This document shows, in pieces, positions 5,798 through 11,979 of a DNA stretch of 11,979 bases; positions within the stretch are counted from its first letter, which is position 1, and the number at the start of each line of letters is the position of its first letter. Under the pieces are notes generated by a model, which had not been told where the DNA came from, searched no databases, and saw nothing but the letters and a program-made list of their open reading frames with translations. This DNA is from JBFGFG01 sp041627475 (GTDB lineage Bacteria > Actinomycetota > Nitriliruptoria > Nitriliruptorales > Nitriliruptoraceae). Location of the stretch: contig JBFKQZ010000077.1 in NCBI GenBank assembly GCA_041627475.1, forward strand, positions 1 to 11,979, given 5' to 3'. The translations under genes were made by a program, and so were the position numbers.

Positions 5798-5803
5798 GCC
5801 ACT
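5782..5803. promoter_or_regulatory. Operator candidate: 8-bp perfect inverted repeat over the -10 box
   Basis: AGTGGCAC (5782-5789) and GTGCCACT (5796-5803) are perfect reverse complements with a 6-bp spacer. The -10 box (5792-5797) falls mostly in the spacer. Centre-to-centre spacing of the half-sites is 14 bp and the whole is 22 bp, compatible with a dimeric repressor. No regulator gene is adjacent, so the binding protein is unknown; proline-responsive control is inferred from the gene downstream only. Confidence 0.6.
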
Positions 5804-5834
5804 ATCGGTTCGTCGGCAGTGAGGGAGTCGCGCG

Positions 5835-7274
5835 ATGGCAGCACCAGCAGTGGACCCGGTCGGCGAGACGGGCCAGGCACCCGCCGTGGACGAGGCCGCT
5901 CTCGACCGGCGGCTGCGCGAGGTCGCTCGTGAGCTCGCGGCCAGCGACCACGAGACGTGGGTCGACAAGCTCGAGACGCGGCTGCTCGGTGTGCTGATGG
6001 CGAACCAGGCGCTGCGCGTCGGTGTCTTCCGCCTCGTCGAGGCCTACCCGGCCCTGCGGCTGCCCGAGCGCACGCTGGACCGCATCGTCGAGGAGCTCGG
6101 CGGGCCCGAGAGTCCCGCGATCGTCCGCACGCTGATCCGGATCGCCACCCGCGTCCCCGGCGGTGCCTGGCTGGCCCGGCGCATCTCGTCGTTCGGCATC
6201 AGCCTCACGGCGAAGCGCTTCATCGCCGGTCGCGACGCTGACGACGCGCTGCAGGTGCTCGGCGGCATGTGGGACGAGGGGACCGGCGTCATCGTGGACG
6301 CGCTCGGCGAGAAGACGGTCACCAGCGAGGAGTCGGACGTCTACGCCGACCGCGTGCTCGACCTCGTCGAGCGGCTCGGTGCCGCGTCCCGGACCTGGTC
6401 GCACCAGCCCCGCCAGGAGCGCGACCACCACGGCGAGGTGCCGCGCGTGTCGGTGGCGATCAAGCCGACGGCGCTGTCGCCGAAGTTCAAGGCGATGACC
6501 CGCCGTCGTGGGATCGAGGACGTGGCGAGGCGGCTGCGGCCGATCCTCGAGGCGGCCGCCGCGCACGACGTCTTCGTCTGGTTCGACATGGAGCAGTACG
6601 AGGTCAAGGACATGACCCACGAGCTGTTCACGCGGCTCGCGGACGAGGTCCCTCAGGCCGATGTCGGCATCGTGCTGCAGGCCTACCTGCGCGACTCGTA
6701 CGACGACCTCGTGGAGCTGCTGGACTGGGCCGAGGGTCGGGAGCGCCCGGTCGGGATCCGGCTGGTCAAGGGCGCGTACTGGGACTACGAGACCGTCCAC
6801 GCGCGGGCCAACGACTGGCCCGTCCCGGTCTTCCAGCAGAAGTGGGCGTCGGACGCCAACTACGACCGTTGCGCCCGTCTGATGAACGAGCACGCGCACG
6901 CGATCCGGCCCGCCTTCGCGTCGCACAACCTCCGCTCGATCGCCCACGCCGTGGCGCACGCCGAGCTGCTGGGCCTCCCGAGCGAGGCGGTCGAGGTCGA
7001 GGTCCTGCACGGCATGGCCGGGACGCTGCCGAAGGCCCTCGGTGCCGCCGGGATCCGCACCCGTGTGTACGTGCCGATCGGCGAGCTCGTGCCGGGGATG
7101 AGCTACCTCGTCCGCCGCCTGCTCGAGAACACTTCCAACGAGTCGTTCCTCCGCCAGCAGGACGTCGGCGGTGCCGACCTCCAGCAGCTGCTCGACCCGC
7201 CACCGCCGCTGGAGCAGGCGGTGCCGCTGCCCACCGACCTCGAGACCACCGCGAACGACAGGACCGCCGCGTGA
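5835..7274 (+). CDS. Proline dehydrogenase (PutA-like PRODH, separate polypeptide)
   Basis: A 479-residue FAD enzyme oxidising L-proline to pyrroline-5-carboxylate and passing electrons to quinone. The ATG at 5835 has GAGGGAG 7 nt upstream. Residues ~20-195 are a helical N-terminal domain like the arm and helical part before the PutA barrel (LGEKTVTSEESDVYADRVLD at its end). The barrel carries VSVAIKPTALSP (with K210), FDMEQYEVKDMT, VGIVLQAYLRDS, IRLVKGAYWDYE (K312), FASHNLRS and EVLHGMAG. The final active-site helix is YLVRRLLENTSNESFLRQQ, whose R427 and R428 match the Arg pair that holds the proline carboxylate in PutA. It is longer than the ~300-residue monofunctional enzymes and lacks the PutA DNA-binding domain. 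A proline-rich tail of ~37 residues follows the last helix. The stop overlaps the P5C dehydrogenase start. Confidence 0.93.
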   Translation: MAAPAVDPVGETGQAPAVDEAALDRRLREVARELAASDHETWVDKLETRLLGVLMANQALRVGVFRLVEAYPALRLPERTLDRIVEELGGPESPAIVRTLIRIATRVPGGAWLARRISSFGISLTAKRFIAGRDADDALQVLGGMWDEGTGVIVDALGEKTVTSEESDVYADRVLDLVERLGAASRTWSHQPRQERDHHGEVPRVSVAIKPTALSPKFKAMTRRRGIEDVARRLRPILEAAAAHDVFVWFDMEQYEVKDMTHELFTRLADEVPQADVGIVLQAYLRDSYDDLVELLDWAEGRERPVGIRLVKGAYWDYETVHARANDWPVPVFQQKWASDANYDRCARLMNEHAHAIRPAFASHNLRSIAHAVAHAELLGLPSEAVEVEVLHGMAGTLPKALGAAGIRTRVYVPIGELVPGMSYLVRRLLENTSNESFLRQQDVGGADLQQLLDPPPPLEQAVPLPTDLETTANDRTAA

Positions 7275-8905
7275 CCGTGCCCCAGGACCCCGACCGCGCC
7301 CGCTCGACGGACCCGCTCACCGCCGAGGACCCGATGGCGGACTACCTGCCAGAGCCGGTCCGGCCGTGGCACGAGCAGCGCGTCCGCGACGCCTTCCAAC
7401 GCGCGGTGGATGCCGTCGACGCGAACCGCACCCCGATCGAGGTGCCGATCGTCCTCGACGGCCAGCGCCGGGACGGCGACGGCACGCGTGACTCCGTCGA
7501 CCCGGGGGAGCCGACGCGCGTCGTGGCCCGTGCCGCCGAGTCCACGGCCGGGCACGCCGACGAGGCGGTCCGCATCGCGCTGCGGGCCCAGCAGGAGTGG
7601 GGTCGCACCAGTGCGGTCGAGCGGGGCCAGGTCCTGCGCCGTGCCGCACAGTGGATGCGGGAGCGCCGGGACGAGCTCTCGGCCCGGCAGGTCTTCGAGG
7701 CCGGCAAGCCGTGGGCCGAGGCCGACGCCGACATCTGCGAGGCCATCGACTTCCTCGAGTACTACGCGCGCCAGGCCGGGCTGCTGGAGCGCGGGGGTGC
7801 GGTCCAGTCGCCGCCCGGCGAGGCCAACTCGCTGCGCTACCGCCCGCGCGGGGTCACGGTCGTCATCGCGCCGTGGAACTTCCCGCTCGCGATCCCGACC
7901 GGCATGACCGTCGCGGCACTGGCCACCGGCAACGCCACGATCCTCAAGCCCGCCGAGCAGACGCCGGCCGTCGCGTACCACCTGGTCGAGGCGCTGGAGG
8001 CAGCCGGGCTGCCCGACGGCGTGCTCGGCTTCCTCCCCGGTCCCGGCGAGGTCGTCGGCGCGCGCCTGGTCGAGCACCCCGACGTCGCCACGATCGTCTT
8101 CACCGGGTCGCGTCCCGTCGGCTTCCAGATCAACGCCACGGCCGCGAAGGTCGTCGAGGGCCAGCGGTCGATCAAGACCGTCATCTGCGAGCTCGGCGGC
8201 AAGAACCCGATGCTGATCGCACCCGACGCCGACCTCGACGAGGTCGTGCCGGCCGCCGCGTACAGCGCGTTCGGCTTCGCGGGACAGAAGTGCTCGGCCA
8301 CCTCGCGGCTCCTCGTCGTCGACGAGCTCCACGACCGGCTCGTGGACCGGCTGGCGGCGCACGCCAAGGAGCTGCTGGTCGGTCACCCGCGTGACGGCGA
8401 GGTCGACCTCGGACCGGTCATCGACGAGGAGTCGCACCAGCGACTGCTCGCCGCGTCGCAGCCCGACGCCGGCCGCATCGTCCACCGTGGTGACGTGCCG
8501 GACGACGGGTACTTCGTCCCGCCGACGATCGTCGCCGACCTGCCGTCCGACCACCAGCTGGTCCGGGACGAGCAGTTCGGTCCGATCCTCGCGGTGATCC
8601 GTGGCCGGGACCTCGACGACCTCGTGCGCATCGCCAACGACACGCCCTACGGCCTGACCGCGGGACTGTTCACGCGCAGTGCGCGGGACATCCAGCGGGT
8701 CACGAGCCAGCTGCGCGCCGGGAACATCTACGTCAACCGCGGCACGACCGGGGCGGTCGTCGGGCGGCAGCCGTTCGGCGGCTTCGGGCACAGCGGTGTC
8801 GGCAGCAAGGCCGGCGGCCCCGACTACCTGCACCAGTTCGTCAACCCGGTCGTCGTCACCGAGAACACCGTCCGCGCCGGCTTCACGCCGGACCTGCTGA
8901 CCTGA
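7271..8905 (+). CDS. pruA: L-glutamate gamma-semialdehyde (P5C) dehydrogenase
   Basis: A 544-residue NAD(P)+-dependent aldehyde dehydrogenase converting glutamate semialdehyde, in equilibrium with pyrroline-5-carboxylate, to glutamate: the second step of proline breakdown. The GTG at 7271 overlaps the upstream stop (GTGA). The frame stays open about 1 kb further upstream, but that part is only a shadow of the dehydrogenase gene. Fold markers in order are PWNFPL (201-206), LKPAEQTPAVAY, FTGS (277-280), the general base E307 in CELGGKN, the catalytic C341 in GFAGQKCSA, EQFGPILAV, and PFGGFGHSGVGSKAGGPDYL near the end. IYVNRGTTGAVVGRQPFGG is typical of P5C dehydrogenases. About 30 N-terminal residues are polar and variable. 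Coupled translation with the preceding gene should give matched amounts of both enzymes. The assignment is secure by motifs and neighbour. Confidence 0.94.
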   Translation: MTVPQDPDRARSTDPLTAEDPMADYLPEPVRPWHEQRVRDAFQRAVDAVDANRTPIEVPIVLDGQRRDGDGTRDSVDPGEPTRVVARAAESTAGHADEAVRIALRAQQEWGRTSAVERGQVLRRAAQWMRERRDELSARQVFEAGKPWAEADADICEAIDFLEYYARQAGLLERGGAVQSPPGEANSLRYRPRGVTVVIAPWNFPLAIPTGMTVAALATGNATILKPAEQTPAVAYHLVEALEAAGLPDGVLGFLPGPGEVVGARLVEHPDVATIVFTGSRPVGFQINATAAKVVEGQRSIKTVICELGGKNPMLIAPDADLDEVVPAAAYSAFGFAGQKCSATSRLLVVDELHDRLVDRLAAHAKELLVGHPRDGEVDLGPVIDEESHQRLLAASQPDAGRIVHRGDVPDDGYFVPPTIVADLPSDHQLVRDEQFGPILAVIRGRDLDDLVRIANDTPYGLTAGLFTRSARDIQRVTSQLRAGNIYVNRGTTGAVVGRQPFGGFGHSGVGSKAGGPDYLHQFVNPVVVTENTVRAGFTPDLLT

Positions 8906-8918
8906 CGCAGCGTCTGGT

Positions 8919-8935
8919 CGCGGGTGGCCCCCGCG
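8919..8935. terminator. Short GC hairpin after the proline genes (weak terminator candidate)
   Basis: CGCGGG (8919-8924) and CCCGCG (8930-8935) form a perfect 6-bp stem with a 5-nt loop, 13 nt after the P5C dehydrogenase stop. There is no following T-run, so intrinsic termination would be weak; such hairpins are common by chance at this GC content. Confidence 0.3.
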
Positions 8936-8978
8936 CCGCTGTCGAACTACGTTCGGCAGACGGTTGCGGGGGGCATCC

Positions 8979-9803
8979 ATGTCAGCAGTGCACACAGCGA
9001 TCCTCGGGGTCGCTCCCGACGTCGCCTTCGCGCGACTCGCAGCGCTGCTGCACCGCGGTTGCTGCACCGGCGCGTGGGACGAGCGGCACCTGGTGCACCT
9101 CCCGCCCGCGTCGGCGGAGCCGTACCGCGTGACCGCGGTCGAACCACCGAACGTCCTGGTCCTCGAGCGCGCCGGCGCGGTCCGGCACAGCATCGTCGTG
9201 GTCCCCGTCCCGGGCGGCGCCGAGATCGTCTGGACCGCGGCGGAGGGGCCGGGCTCGGCCGAGGAGGTCGAGGGCGTGCTCGCGGTCCTCGACGTCGCGC
9301 TCGCCATCGCACCGACCGGGCCGGTGGCCCACCACGCGCCGTCCACGGTGCTCGACCGCGTCGTGCTGGACCATGCGCACCTGCGGACGCAGCTCGACCG
9401 GCTGTGTGCGGAGACCAGCCCGCCGCGTCCCGCGGTGACCGCGCTCCTCGCGGCCGTCTCCCGGCACGAGGCGGCGGAGTCCGCGCTCCTGCGGCCGCTG
9501 CTGCGACGGACCGACGGCGGCCCGTCGGTCGCGGCGCTGCTGGACCGCCAGGAGGCGGTGGTCGCCGACAGCAGGCACGCCGTCCTCGCCGCAGCCGTCG
9601 CGCAGGCGCCGGACCTCCAGACGGCCCTGAGCGAGCTGCGCACCACCGTCCTGGACAACTGCGAGGCCGAGGAGGTGGCGGCACACCCGCGTCTCCGTGC
9701 GAACTGCAGCCACGGCGCGCTCGAGGAGGTCGGCCGGCGGTACGTCGCCATGACCCGGGTCGACCCAGGTGGTCACAGGGCGTGGACGGCGATCCGCTCG
9801 TAG
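8979..9803 (+). CDS. Protein with possible SRPBCC-like N-terminus and degenerate hemerythrin-like C-terminus
   Basis: A 274-residue soluble protein with no signal peptide. The ATG at 8979 follows a G-run (8968-8973) by 5 nt; a TTG at 8964 is less likely. Residues ~3-105 alternate short strands and end in a helix (EEVEGVLAVLDVALAIA), recalling START/SRPBCC coenzyme-binding folds, but this is a weak structural guess. Residues ~122-250 are helical with hemerythrin (HHE) marks: DHAHLRTQL (H132, H134), SRHEAAESALLRPLL (H163, E164, E167), and a late EAEEVAAHPRL block. Two usual iron-ligand His positions appear replaced, by Gln191 (DRQEAV) and Asn227 (LDNCEAEE), though H200 and H236 lie nearby. It may be a divergent or non-metal HHE protein. 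It stands alone between two operons and its end overlaps the convergent gene by 31 nt. Function is unknown. Confidence 0.7.
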   Translation: MSAVHTAILGVAPDVAFARLAALLHRGCCTGAWDERHLVHLPPASAEPYRVTAVEPPNVLVLERAGAVRHSIVVVPVPGGAEIVWTAAEGPGSAEEVEGVLAVLDVALAIAPTGPVAHHAPSTVLDRVVLDHAHLRTQLDRLCAETSPPRPAVTALLAAVSRHEAAESALLRPLLRRTDGGPSVAALLDRQEAVVADSRHAVLAAAVAQAPDLQTALSELRTTVLDNCEAEEVAAHPRLRANCSHGALEEVGRRYVAMTRVDPGGHRAWTAIRS

Positions 9804-10489
9804 AGGGGGCGGGCCGCGGCGGCGACCTCCGCCAGGTGGTCGGGGAGCTCGGTGCTGCGGTCGCGCGGCCGGCCGAAGCCCGTCGACAGGTGCGTGCGCG
9901 CGTACCAGTGCTTCGCCCAGACACCGTCCTCGGGGACCGGGCCGGGCTCCCACGTGAGCATGGCGTCGGTGAACTCGAGGCCGACCAGCTCGCAGCAGCG
10001 ACGCAGCACGCCGGCCGGATCTGCGAGCAGTCGTGACGTCTCGAGCACGATCGGCCGCTCGCCGCGTGCGAGGGCCCGCTCGACGAGCGCGGCCTGCGCG
10101 GTGTAGCCCAGCTGGTCGACGGTCGCCTCTGCCACCTTCTCGGTGTAGCTGGCGATGACGGGCTCAGGCGGCCGGACGAGCAGCACGTTGGCGCAGTCGT
10201 CCAGCCAGCCGGTGTCGATGCCGTTGAGGTGCGACGCCATCTGCTTGGCGACGACGACCTCCGTCGGCCAGTCGTCCGACAGCAGGTGCGCCACGACCTC
10301 GCGGTGGTCGGTGGGCTGGCTGGCGAGGACCTCGTCACGACCCGGGTGGTCGATCTCGGGGAAGCGGGCGAGGTAGGCCGCGTACAGCGGCTCGTCGACG
10401 ACCGTGGTGTCGGGCCGCTCGCGGAAGGCGTACATGAGTGCCGTCGAGACGTTGCGTGGCCCGGACCAGACGTTGACGAGGCGCGTCAC
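9773..10489 (-). CDS. Small sulfotransferase-like protein, partner of the class IV aminotransferase-like protein
   Basis: 238 residues. The GTG at 10489 overlaps the upstream stop (GTGA) and has GAGG 7 nt before it; a GTG at 10495 would have only 1 nt spacing. The N-terminal WSGPRNVSTALMYAF (8-22) is a P-loop-like, PAPS-binding type motif seen in non-classical sulfotransferases, followed by VVDEPLYAAYL (30-40), the conserved Lys82 in AKQMASH, and RPPEPVIAS (R106, S114), which matches the RxxxxxxxS element of the 3'-phosphate site. The block WEPGPVPEDGVWAKHWY (180-196) and STGF (202-205) recur, from memory, in the N-terminal domain of plant branched-chain-aminotransferase-like fusion proteins. 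Sulfo transfer is not proven; the reaction and acceptor are unknown. It is the third gene of an operon with threonine aldolase and the aminotransferase. Confidence 0.8.
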   Translation of the reverse strand: MTRLVNVWSGPRNVSTALMYAFRERPDTTVVDEPLYAAYLARFPEIDHPGRDEVLASQPTDHREVVAHLLSDDWPTEVVVAKQMASHLNGIDTGWLDDCANVLLVRPPEPVIASYTEKVAEATVDQLGYTAQAALVERALARGERPIVLETSRLLADPAGVLRRCCELVGLEFTDAMLTWEPGPVPEDGVWAKHWYARTHLSTGFGRPRDRSTELPDHLAEVAAAARPLYERIAVHAL

Positions 10490-11433
10490 GGGCACACCTC
10501 GCAGGTCGGCGCGTCCGCCTCGATGGCTGCGCGGTACAGCTCCTGGAGTCGCTGCGTGACGGGACCGGGGAACGGGTCGAACGCCCGGCCGTCCAGCTCC
10601 CGCACCGGCGTCAGCGCACCGAACGTGCCGGTGACGAACGCCTCCTCGGCGCGGTCGAGGTCGTCGGGGGTGTAGGGCCCCTCGTGGACGGGCATGCCGG
10701 CCGCCCGCGCCTCGCGCAGGACCACGTGGCGGGTGATCCCGGGGAGGTTGTGGGTCGCGTCGCTGGTCGTGAGCACGCCGTCGATCACCGCGAAGAAGTT
10801 GGTGGCGTTGCAGGTCGCCACGTGGCCGTTCGTGTCGAGCATCAGCGCCTCGTCGGCGCCCGCGTCGGTCGCCTCGATCAGCGCCACGACCTCGTGGAGC
10901 TTGCTGTGGCAGTTCAGCCGCTGGTCCAGCGTGTCGGGCGGTGGTCGCCGCACGCTGACCGTGCGCAGCACGACGCCCCGGGCGGTCACGTCGGGGTTGG
11001 CCGCCTTGTGCTCGGCGATCACGACGACGGTCGGGCCGTCACCGGTGAGGTTGGCCGGGTGCTGTGACGGCGTGGTCTTGCGGCCGCGGCTGACCATCAG
11101 CCGGACGTGCGCGCCGTCGTGCATCCCGTTGTGGTCGGCCACGCGGTGCAGGAGGGCCGTGGCCCCGTCGCGGTCGAACGGGTGCGGCATCGACACCGCG
11201 TCGAAGCCGGCGAAGAGCCGGTCGAGGTGGAGGTCGAGGAACGCGAACCGCCCGTGGTGCAGCCGGATGCCGTCCCAGATCCCGTCGCCGACCAGGAACG
11301 CCGAGTCGAACACCGAGACGGCTGCGACGTCGCGGTGGGCGAAGCGGTCGTCACCGAGGTCGCGGCCGTCGCCGACGTAGACCTCGACGTCGGCGTTGCG
11401 GGCGTCGTGGACGGCGTCGTGGGTGGTGGGCAC
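10486..11433 (-). CDS. Class IV aminotransferase-like protein (BCAT / D-amino acid aminotransferase fold) with altered PLP-site residues
   Basis: A 315-residue PLP-fold protein. The GTG at 11433 has GGGAG 7 nt upstream and lies 15 nt after the threonine aldolase stop. Fold markers are SVFDSAFLVGDGIWDGIRL (40-58), HLDRLF, HVRLMVSRG, GADEALMLDTNG, CNATNFFAV, LPGITRHVV, and AFVTGTFGALTPVRELDGR near the end, all in class IV order. In a gapless comparison with remembered plant relatives (KIHHNNLLNNILAK), the Schiff-base Lys position is Arg172 (DQRLNCHSKLHEVV), and the only nearby Lys is Lys178. The Glu that contacts the PLP ring nitrogen (normally VxEgxxxN) is Thr207 (VATCNATN). It may therefore use a shifted Lys or do something other than transamination. 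The gene overlaps the sulfotransferase-like gene downstream. The fold is secure; amino acid substrate and activity are not. Confidence 0.85.
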   Translation of the reverse strand: MPTTHDAVHDARNADVEVYVGDGRDLGDDRFAHRDVAAVSVFDSAFLVGDGIWDGIRLHHGRFAFLDLHLDRLFAGFDAVSMPHPFDRDGATALLHRVADHNGMHDGAHVRLMVSRGRKTTPSQHPANLTGDGPTVVVIAEHKAANPDVTARGVVLRTVSVRRPPPDTLDQRLNCHSKLHEVVALIEATDAGADEALMLDTNGHVATCNATNFFAVIDGVLTTSDATHNLPGITRHVVLREARAAGMPVHEGPYTPDDLDRAEEAFVTGTFGALTPVRELDGRAFDPFPGPVTQRLQELYRAAIEADAPTCEVCP

Positions 11434-11448
11434 GGTGGGGCTCCCGGG

Positions 11449-11979
11449 TCAGGCGAGGTGGTCGCGGAGCGCGGCGACGACGCGCGTGACGTCCTCGTCG
11501 GTGAGCTGGCGGTGCGTGACCATGCGGATGCCGGCGCCGTAGCGCAGCGCGCCGATGCCCGCGTCGTCCAGCGCCACCAGCAGCGCCATGCGGTCGCCGG
11601 TCACCCCGAAGCGGACGATGTTCGTGCGGACACCGGCGGGGTCGAACGGCAGGCTCGTGTCGTACGGGTCGGTCACGTCGTCGAGCTCGGCCAGGGCGTC
11701 CGCGAGCCGCCGTGCCAGCACGTGTGAGCGGGCGATCTCCTCGAGAGTGCGCGGCAGGCCCTCCTCGTCGAGGACGTGCAGGCCGGCGGCTGCGAGGATC
11801 CCGGACTGCCGCATGCCGCCGCCGAGCAGCTTGCGGATCCGCTTCGCCTCGCCCACGAAGTCGGCCGGGCCGACCAGGACCGTGCCCACCGGGCAGCCGA
11901 TGCCCTTGGAGAGGCAGAGCGTCGAGCTGTCGGCGACCTCGACGAGCGTCGGCGGTGCGACGTCGAGGGCCACCGCGGC
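11449..11979 (-). CDS. ltaE: Low-specificity L-threonine aldolase, C-terminal part (5' end outside window)
   Basis: The last 177 codons of a PLP enzyme that cleaves L-threonine or L-allo-threonine to glycine and acetaldehyde. The frame is open to the window edge; a GTG at 11973 is internal, since the conserved AAVALDV lead-in already precedes it. The Schiff-base lysine is in TLCLSKGIGCPVGTVLVG, matching the CFSKGLG motif of E. coli LtaE. RIRKLLGGGMRQSGILAAAG follows, also a family hallmark. The small C-terminal domain ends GIRMVTHRQLTDEDVTRVV, again typical. It is the upstream gene of a minus-strand operon with the aminotransferase-like and sulfotransferase-like genes, 15 nt before the former. 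The family is secure; stereospecificity cannot be read from the sequence. Confidence 0.92.
   Translation of the reverse strand, partial: AAVALDVAPPTLVEVADSSTLCLSKGIGCPVGTVLVGPADFVGEAKRIRKLLGGGMRQSGILAAAGLHVLDEEGLPRTLEEIARSHVLARRLADALAELDDVTDPYDTSLPFDPAGVRTNIVRFGVTGDRMALLVALDDAGIGALRYGAGIRMVTHRQLTDEDVTRVVAALRDHLA

Larger units (their letters stand above)
5511..5834. other. 324-nt intergenic region with repeats and regulatory sites
   Basis: No convincing gene is seen between the hydroxylase and proline dehydrogenase genes. The region holds two related hairpin repeats (5600-5630 and 5672-5702), a 12-bp palindrome between them (5633-5644), and the promoter and operator candidate of the proline genes (5768-5803). 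The first ~85 nt and the stretch at 5703-5767 show nothing I can name. Confidence 0.7.

Noticed and set aside
5784..5799. Sigma-54 promoter (TGGCAC followed by a GC-type -12 element) before proline dehydrogenase
   Set aside because: TGGCAC is present but the expected TTGC at the right spacing is absent, and actinobacteria generally lack sigma-54; the TTGACG/TAGAGT promoter with an inverted repeat explains the site better.
5686..5997. Plus-strand open frame of 103 codons across the intergenic region and the start of proline dehydrogenase
   Set aside because: It overlaps hairpin copy B, the promoter and the real gene in another frame, and its product looks random.
6269..7270. In-frame upstream extension of the P5C dehydrogenase to an 878-residue protein
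   Set aside because: The extension is the +1 shadow of the proline dehydrogenase gene; real ALDH-type sequence starts after the GTG at 7271, which overlaps the upstream stop.
7103..9751. Very long minus-strand open frame (882 codons) opposite the proline and hemerythrin-like genes
   Set aside because: It is a high-GC shadow frame: composition is Arg/Ser/Thr/Asp-rich with no domain, it changes character across gene borders, and the plus-strand genes have clear catalytic motifs.
8924..10036. Plus-strand open frame of 370 codons overlapping the hemerythrin-like gene and the sulfotransferase-like gene
   Set aside because: Pro/Arg/Gly-rich shadow frame running through two genes on opposite strands; no motif.

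Overview
The window looks like chromosomal DNA from a high-GC actinobacterium. GC content is very high with strong GC3 bias, GTG starts are frequent, genes are tightly packed with ATGA/GTGA overlaps, and one regulator has a TAnnnT -10 box exactly 7 nt before its ATG, the arrangement of an actinobacterial leaderless transcript. I cannot fix the genus from the sequence. I see no mobile element, CRISPR array, tRNA or rRNA.

Layout. (1) Positions 2-3958, plus strand: most of a branched-chain amino acid (LIV-type) ABC importer operon, with the end of livH, then livM, livG and livF. No substrate-binding protein gene is inside the window. livM carries an unusual N-terminal extension of about 250 residues with six predicted membrane segments. 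A 14-codon ORF bridges livH to livM. A 31-codon ORF for a tiny hydrophobic protein follows livF with a 1-nt gap. (2) Positions 3941-5510: a FadR-like GntR regulator and a membrane fatty-acid-hydroxylase-family enzyme, 14 nt apart. A FadR-type palindrome (ACTGGT-AAG-ACCAGT) abuts the regulator's -35 box, so autoregulation by an acyl-CoA-like ligand is a reasonable model. (3) Positions 5511-5834: a 324-nt non-coding stretch with two related hairpin repeats, a 12-bp palindrome, and a promoter overlapped by an 8-bp inverted repeat. (4) Positions 5835-8905: proline catabolism as two overlapping genes, a PutA-like proline dehydrogenase and a P5C dehydrogenase, giving proline to glutamate. (5) Positions 8979-9803: an orphan protein with a possible SRPBCC-like N-terminal part and a degenerate hemerythrin-like C-terminal part. 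(6) Positions 11979-9773, minus strand: an operon of L-threonine aldolase (cut by the window end), a class IV aminotransferase-like protein and a small sulfotransferase-like protein.

How the genes fit together. Blocks 1 and 4 concern amino acid uptake and breakdown. Block 2 looks like lipid modification under local control. The most intriguing part is block 6. The aminotransferase and sulfotransferase-like proteins resemble, from memory, the two halves of plant 'branched-chain-amino-acid aminotransferase-like' fusion proteins, but are encoded here as two genes in the opposite order. The aminotransferase also lacks the usual Lys and Glu at the aligned PLP-contact positions. That pairing, with threonine aldolase in the same operon, is my best candidate for an undescribed system. 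The FadR-type operator with its leaderless regulator, and the tiny membrane protein after livF, come next.
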